A DNA stretch of 10,731 bases, from contig DNUI01000169.1 in the NCBI GenBank assembly GCA_003508565.1, positions 1 to 10,731 on the forward strand, written 5' to 3'. The DNA is from Syntrophaceae bacterium. Its GTDB lineage: Bacteria; Desulfobacterota; Syntrophia; Syntrophales; UBA2185. Position numbers and translations under genes: made by a program. Shown piece after piece: positions 7,131 through 10,731 of the stretch; position 1 is the stretch's first letter; the number at the start of each line of letters is the position of its first letter. Below the pieces are notes generated by a model. It saw only the letters and a program-made list of their open reading frames with translations. It had not been told where the DNA came from and made no database searches.

Positions 7131-8528
7131 TCAGTACAGCTTCCGCAATTCGGTGTTACGAAAATAATGACGCAGAATTTCCTCCGCCGTACAGCCCTTC
7201 GCGGCCATTACCGCCGCCCCAATCTGACACAAGCCTACGCCGTGCCCCCATCCTGCGCCGTGAAGAATGAAGCGAGTTGGAATGCCCGATGGATCGCGTT
7301 CTATGGTGACGACAAATGCGCTGCTCAAGAGATGCGTCCGGGAGAGCCAGCGGCGTATTTCCAGTTCTTTGCCTATGGTGATCGTCTGCTTCGATCCTTC
7401 AATTTTCAGGCGTACAATCCTTCCTGAAGGACCCCGCTCTATGGGAACGAGATTATGGAGGTCACCGAAATTCATTCCCGATTTCTCCTGAAGGATACCT
7501 TCCAGCGTTTTCCTTGTGAATGCCACTTTCCAGCGGAAAAAATCCGTGGTTTCCAGATCAACGGAAGGAAGTATCCGCGTAAGGACATTTTCGTCTCTTG
7601 TGTTGCAGTACGCATCGGGGCTGGAGAGAATCCAATGTTCGGCATCTGCCTCCGTGCCAATCGGATTATGCGGGGAACGAGAATCAGCAATGGAGGTGAG
7701 ATAAGGGACCTGTATGTCATCCCACGCACTCTCATAATTATCAGTGATGCCGCCGCATGCCTTGTGGTAGCGGGCATCGCATATTTCATTGTTGTGTGTG
7801 AGAAAAACGCCCCTGGTAATATCTACCGCATGACGGGCGTTTCCGGACATCATCCGGGAAATACCCTGGTATCTCTGACAATGATCATCAGCGCACACGT
7901 CAAACAGTGTGTGATCCTCTCGATCGTACCAGCAGACAATCTCACCTGTATGCAAGACAGGGCTGAATGACACCTTGCCGTGGTTTTTAGTGAAACGGGT
8001 ACGTGTGAGCATGGCCATAAGCCAGCTCCGTGAGATGATCGCATGCGCCTTCAGAAATTCTAAAGGTGCGTCTGTACTCATTTCTGATGAAATAACGCTT
8101 GCCAGATAGTCTTCTATAGAAATCTGATTGATAACAACCAGGTTTTTATGTTTATCAAGAATGAGTATGAGGGAGCCCTGAAATGTCTGTTCCTGCTTTC
8201 TTTCCCAATGGAAATGAACGCCGATGATTACATCAAAGAGCGTGAACGTAGAACCGTCACCCGGAGTGCAGTGTAATTCTGCCTGACGTAAAACAGCATT
8301 GCCTGCGGCATCGTAAAGAACAATCTCTCCGCCGGAAACACGAAGGGCAAAACCGCCGTTTAACGAAAGGTCATGACCGAGGAGATAGGCGCCATTAAAC
8401 GCCCCGTCGATCTTTCTGCATTGTTCGATAATACCGACTTTTATTTTTGGTTCATCTTCTATCATAAAAGCATGAGGACAGGCACGCGGCCTGTCTGATA
8501 TTAATGCCTTCTCATCACTATCCCACAT
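7131..8528 (-). CDS. SpoIID/LytB-domain protein, putative peptidoglycan lytic enzyme
   Basis: SpoIID-type enzymes are lytic transglycosylases that cut glycan strands lacking stem peptides. In this 465-residue protein ISIEDYLASVISSEM (136-150) carries the catalytic Glu149, followed by LEFLKAHAIISRSW (156-169). The later family blocks are ARYHKACGG (252-260) and AGWGHGVGLCQIGAA (425-439). Cys212, Cys217, Cys250, His255 and Cys258 could form a metal site; this is inferred from zinc sites in SpoIID structures. The N-terminal part (about 28-125), with DVIIGVHFHWERK (99-111), matches the long SpoIID-like proteins of Bacteroidota as I recall them. No signal peptide or membrane anchor is visible, which is odd for an enzyme acting on peptidoglycan. 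Met22 (ATG 8463-8465) may be the true start because relatives begin near there. The gene precedes the murU- and amgK-like genes, pointing to cell-wall turnover. Confidence 0.85.
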   Translation of the reverse strand: MWDSDEKALISDRPRACPHAFMIEDEPKIKVGIIEQCRKIDGAFNGAYLLGHDLSLNGGFALRVSGGEIVLYDAAGNAVLRQAELHCTPGDGSTFTLFDVIIGVHFHWERKQEQTFQGSLILILDKHKNLVVINQISIEDYLASVISSEMSTDAPLEFLKAHAIISRSWLMAMLTRTRFTKNHGKVSFSPVLHTGEIVCWYDREDHTLFDVCADDHCQRYQGISRMMSGNARHAVDITRGVFLTHNNEICDARYHKACGGITDNYESAWDDIQVPYLTSIADSRSPHNPIGTEADAEHWILSSPDAYCNTRDENVLTRILPSVDLETTDFFRWKVAFTRKTLEGILQEKSGMNFGDLHNLVPIERGPSGRIVRLKIEGSKQTITIGKELEIRRWLSRTHLLSSAFVVTIERDPSGIPTRFILHGAGWGHGVGLCQIGAAVMAAKGCTAEEILRHYFRNTELRKLY

Positions 8529-8563
8529 ATGCCCATATCAGAAACATGTGGATAATTCAACAT

Positions 8564-8947
8564 TTAAATATTATTACGTTTTTTAATACGAAGCGGCCTT
8601 AGCCAGAATGACATGAGCACAATTATGAGAAAGATAATCGTCGCATAGGTGATTTTTGCGAGTGTCAGGTTTTCGACATAGATCAGTTTTTCGATGGTTT
8701 CTATGGTGAATTTACCGGGATAGACATGGCTGGAAGTACCTTTCGACTTCAAATACACTTCAAGATGAGTAAGTGGGCAGATCGTGTGTGTCAGTTGCAT
8801 AATAATCATGGCGATAAGGGAAACCAGATGAAAGATTCTCCATCTTGGCCAGTTCAGATATAAAAAGATGGGAAAGCCCAGGATCACAAACGCAATCCAT
8901 AAAAAATGAATAAGGATCACAAAATCTGCCGCCAGGCTGTAGAACAT
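8564..8947 (-). CDS. DUF2784 small membrane protein
   Basis: This 127-residue hydrophobic protein matches the DUF2784 pattern. It has an N-terminal AADFVILIHFLWIAFVILG stretch (6-24), a second hydrophobic stretch, the motif CPLTHLEVYLKSKG (57-70), a YPGKF block (76-80) and a C-terminal membrane segment. Probable transmembrane helices are residues 9-31, 38-57 and 99-116, and the basic tail RPLRIKKR should stay in the cytoplasm. The start chosen is the ATG at 8945-8947, which gives the usual family N terminus. A GTG four codons upstream (8957-8959) is also possible, and neither has a clear SD. It follows the phosphoesterase gene by about 25 nt and precedes the SpoIID gene by 35 nt, so it is probably co-transcribed. 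Its function is unknown. Confidence 0.85.
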   Translation of the reverse strand: MFYSLAADFVILIHFLWIAFVILGFPIFLYLNWPRWRIFHLVSLIAMIIMQLTHTICPLTHLEVYLKSKGTSSHVYPGKFTIETIEKLIYVENLTLAKITYATIIFLIIVLMSFWLRPLRIKKRNNI

Positions 8948-8971
8948 ATCTATGACCACACAATATTGATT

Positions 8972-10684
8972 TTACGGTGAACTGAAGTGTTCTCCTTTCA
9001 ACTCCCCCAAATAAAGCTTTACTTTTTCTCTTATCCAGTTTGGCAGTTTTATCCCCAATGCCGATAGACGTCCCTCGTATTTCATGAACGATCCTATATG
9101 CCGGGAGGTGGCAGCGATTATCTTAAAAAACGCCTGGAGACTCCCTTCAATCTCCTTGCGAAACATTATATCTTTGTTGAGCATATCTTCTATAGGAGCA
9201 ACGACCCGGTAGTTTATGGGACGGCATATGGACCTGTAGAACACAAAACGTTGAAGGGTTTCGTTCTCATAATTCTTCTCCCGTATGCTTTCTTCTACAC
9301 GGTTAAGATCGACGACATCAAGAATATGATAATTGTATTTGTCCTTAAGTATTTCCTTGATCATCTCCTCAGCATTTTCAAGATAGCTGCACATATCGCT
9401 TCCACCGGTACATATTCCCTCACACTGTGGGCGGTTCTCGCCGCACCTTAGATAAAGGACAATGTCCATATCCGAATCTGATACGGACAGACCAAAATTA
9501 ACTGAACCCATCACGTCCATAGCAATATCAGCGTGCACCTTGTCTTCAATCAGAGAAGTGATTACCTCCAGAGTATGGAGTCTTTCCTCTGTTTCCTGTG
9601 TCTGGAAGGCCCTGTAAAACTTCTTTATCTCATTGTACAGAGTGATCTCAGGGATGTGGGACTCTTTGATATCTTTGAGGTCATAATTCTTTATCTCTTC
9701 CAGGGCGCGGTATCTTGCCGTATCCAGGATTTGTCTGATTAATTTGCCGTTTCTGATATAAAATTCGGCAACGTCATAAATTCTTCCGTTAAAAAATTTC
9801 TTGAAGATAATTTCCTGTATCTGCTCATCCTCCACCTTGATCGAATAGTGAAATCCTCCCTCCGCAACATCCCCTGAGATCAAGGTTACTTCACCGAAAT
9901 TTGATGGATTAAGATACAGGGTATTCTCAATCAGCTTCACCCCCCATTGATGATGGGTATGACCTGTAAGACACATAATCACTGGATTCGCTTCACAATA
10001 GTTGCGCAATGCCGTCGATCCAATCGGTCCTCCTGAGGCCACTTGATCAAGAATCCCATACGCGGGCTGGTGGGTTACAATAATTTGTGGATCTATTGCC
10101 TTGAAAAAGCGGTACATCTCATTGTCCCTGTCGAAATATTTCATCTTTTCCCTTGCATGAACGACATACCTCTCGGGAATTCCCGGTGTCCATATAGCCA
10201 CCCCGCCATACCCGCATATCCTCAAATTCTCCATGGTATACCAATGCAGGTGTAAGTCGTTCTCATGCAGCGCGGTATATTTGAGATCCATATCGTAATT
10301 CCCGGGAAGGCAGAAGACCTGAGACCTTTGTTTTGTCGATATTATGCTTCCCAATACCCTGTATTTCTGCTGCATGACCCTGCGGGCTCTGATCGTGTAC
10401 TCCTGGTATTGAGTCCCCAATTCCTGTATATCGTCAGAGATGTCGGGCTTTTCCAAAAGCTCATCCACAAAATCCTCAATGAGCATCTCCTCTCTCGACA
10501 TTTGCCTTCTTAGTCCGTGGAAATATTGTTGCAGTTCGTGATAGCGTATGGATGTATTCATACTGTAGAAGGGGATATCGATCAGATCGCCAGATATAAT
10601 GTACGCGTCGGCAACTGTTTCATTCAGGAGATCATTCAGCTTATCAAAGTCTCCGTGGATGTCCGCCAGATAAATGATTCTCAT
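8972..10684 (-). CDS. Metallophosphoesterase fused to a polymerase-beta-type nucleotidyltransferase
   Basis: The 570-residue protein joins two enzyme modules. Residues 1 to about 275 are a calcineurin-like metallophosphoesterase with all metal motifs: ADIHGD (7-12), SGDLID (31-36), GNYDMD (128-133), VTHQPAYG (203-210) and GHTHH (241-245). An insert rich in charged residues (about 45-118) sits after motif 2. Residues about 360-500 look like a polymerase-beta-superfamily nucleotidyltransferase: GSVNFGLSVSDSDMDIVL (393-410) has the GS...DxD signature with Asp405 and Asp407, and HILDVV supplies a possible third Asp (456). Cys414, Cys421, Cys425 and Cys432 lie in an insert after the DxD. The last 70 residues are helical and basic. 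No signal peptide or membrane segment is seen. Substrates are unknown; RNA or nucleotide end-processing is one possibility by analogy with CCA-adding enzymes that carry a phosphohydrolase domain. No good SD precedes the ATG. Confidence 0.8.
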   Translation of the reverse strand: MRIIYLADIHGDFDKLNDLLNETVADAYIISGDLIDIPFYSMNTSIRYHELQQYFHGLRRQMSREEMLIEDFVDELLEKPDISDDIQELGTQYQEYTIRARRVMQQKYRVLGSIISTKQRSQVFCLPGNYDMDLKYTALHENDLHLHWYTMENLRICGYGGVAIWTPGIPERYVVHAREKMKYFDRDNEMYRFFKAIDPQIIVTHQPAYGILDQVASGGPIGSTALRNYCEANPVIMCLTGHTHHQWGVKLIENTLYLNPSNFGEVTLISGDVAEGGFHYSIKVEDEQIQEIIFKKFFNGRIYDVAEFYIRNGKLIRQILDTARYRALEEIKNYDLKDIKESHIPEITLYNEIKKFYRAFQTQETEERLHTLEVITSLIEDKVHADIAMDVMGSVNFGLSVSDSDMDIVLYLRCGENRPQCEGICTGGSDMCSYLENAEEMIKEILKDKYNYHILDVVDLNRVEESIREKNYENETLQRFVFYRSICRPINYRVVAPIEDMLNKDIMFRKEIEGSLQAFFKIIAATSRHIGSFMKYEGRLSALGIKLPNWIREKVKLYLGELKGEHFSSP

Positions 10685-10731
10685 AATGTGATTATCTTTG
10701 CCTGCGCCTTATGAGGTCAAGGTTTTTCATC

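Noticed and set aside
7455..7970. A 171-codon + strand ORF antisense to the SpoIID-domain gene
   Set aside because: The opposite strand encodes recognisable SpoIID motifs across the whole interval. The antisense product shows no family pattern.
7131..8528. Sporulation gene suggesting an endospore former
   Set aside because: SpoIID/LytB domains occur widely in non-sporulating Gram-negatives, and no other sporulation gene is present.
10692..10731. A short open stretch on the reverse strand ending in TAA at 10692, 7 nt before the phosphoesterase start (reads MKNLDLIRRRQR)
   Set aside because: It may be the 3' end of an upstream gene, which would make the phosphoesterase internal to a longer operon, but about a dozen codons at the window edge cannot support a call.

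Overview
The window looks like chromosomal DNA of a Gram-negative bacterium, most likely a Desulfobacterota (deltaproteobacterial, Syntrophales-like) organism. This rests on the clpS-clpA-aat operon, an AmgK/MurU-type muropeptide-recycling pair and moderate base composition. The lineage is an inference from gene content, not from a marker gene. No tRNA, rRNA, IS element, CRISPR array or phage gene was seen. Coding density is high.

Left part (+ strand, 1-3776): a small dodecin-like gene with a strong ribosome binding site is followed by a hairpin terminator. A good sigma70-type promoter (TTGACA-N17-TATATT) then drives clpS, clpA and aat. These three encode the bacterial N-degron pathway. Aat adds Leu/Phe to N-termini, ClpS recognises the destabilising N-terminus, and ClpA unfolds the substrate for ClpP, which is not in the window. 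The dodecin has lost the flavin-stacking Trp and the flavin-contacting Gln.

Middle (3777-5280): aat converges on a leftward gene for a 392-residue protein made of two nucleoside-diphosphate-kinase-like halves. The C-terminal half keeps the catalytic His and its partner residues. The N-terminal half has lost the active-site His and Lys. AT-rich DNA with a candidate leftward promoter separates it from the next gene.

Right part (- strand, 5281-10684): five closely spaced leftward genes look like one transcription unit whose promoter lies beyond the right edge. In transcription order they are: a metallophosphoesterase fused to a polymerase-beta-type nucleotidyltransferase, a small DUF2784 membrane protein, a SpoIID/LytB-domain protein without a signal peptide, a MurU-like sugar-1-phosphate nucleotidyltransferase, and an AmgK-like sugar kinase. 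The last three suggest a peptidoglycan turnover and recycling module: SpoIID-type enzymes cleave glycan strands, and AmgK plus MurU convert MurNAc to UDP-MurNAc. The least explained protein is the phosphoesterase-nucleotidyltransferase fusion, which also carries a four-cysteine insert right after its catalytic Asp pair.
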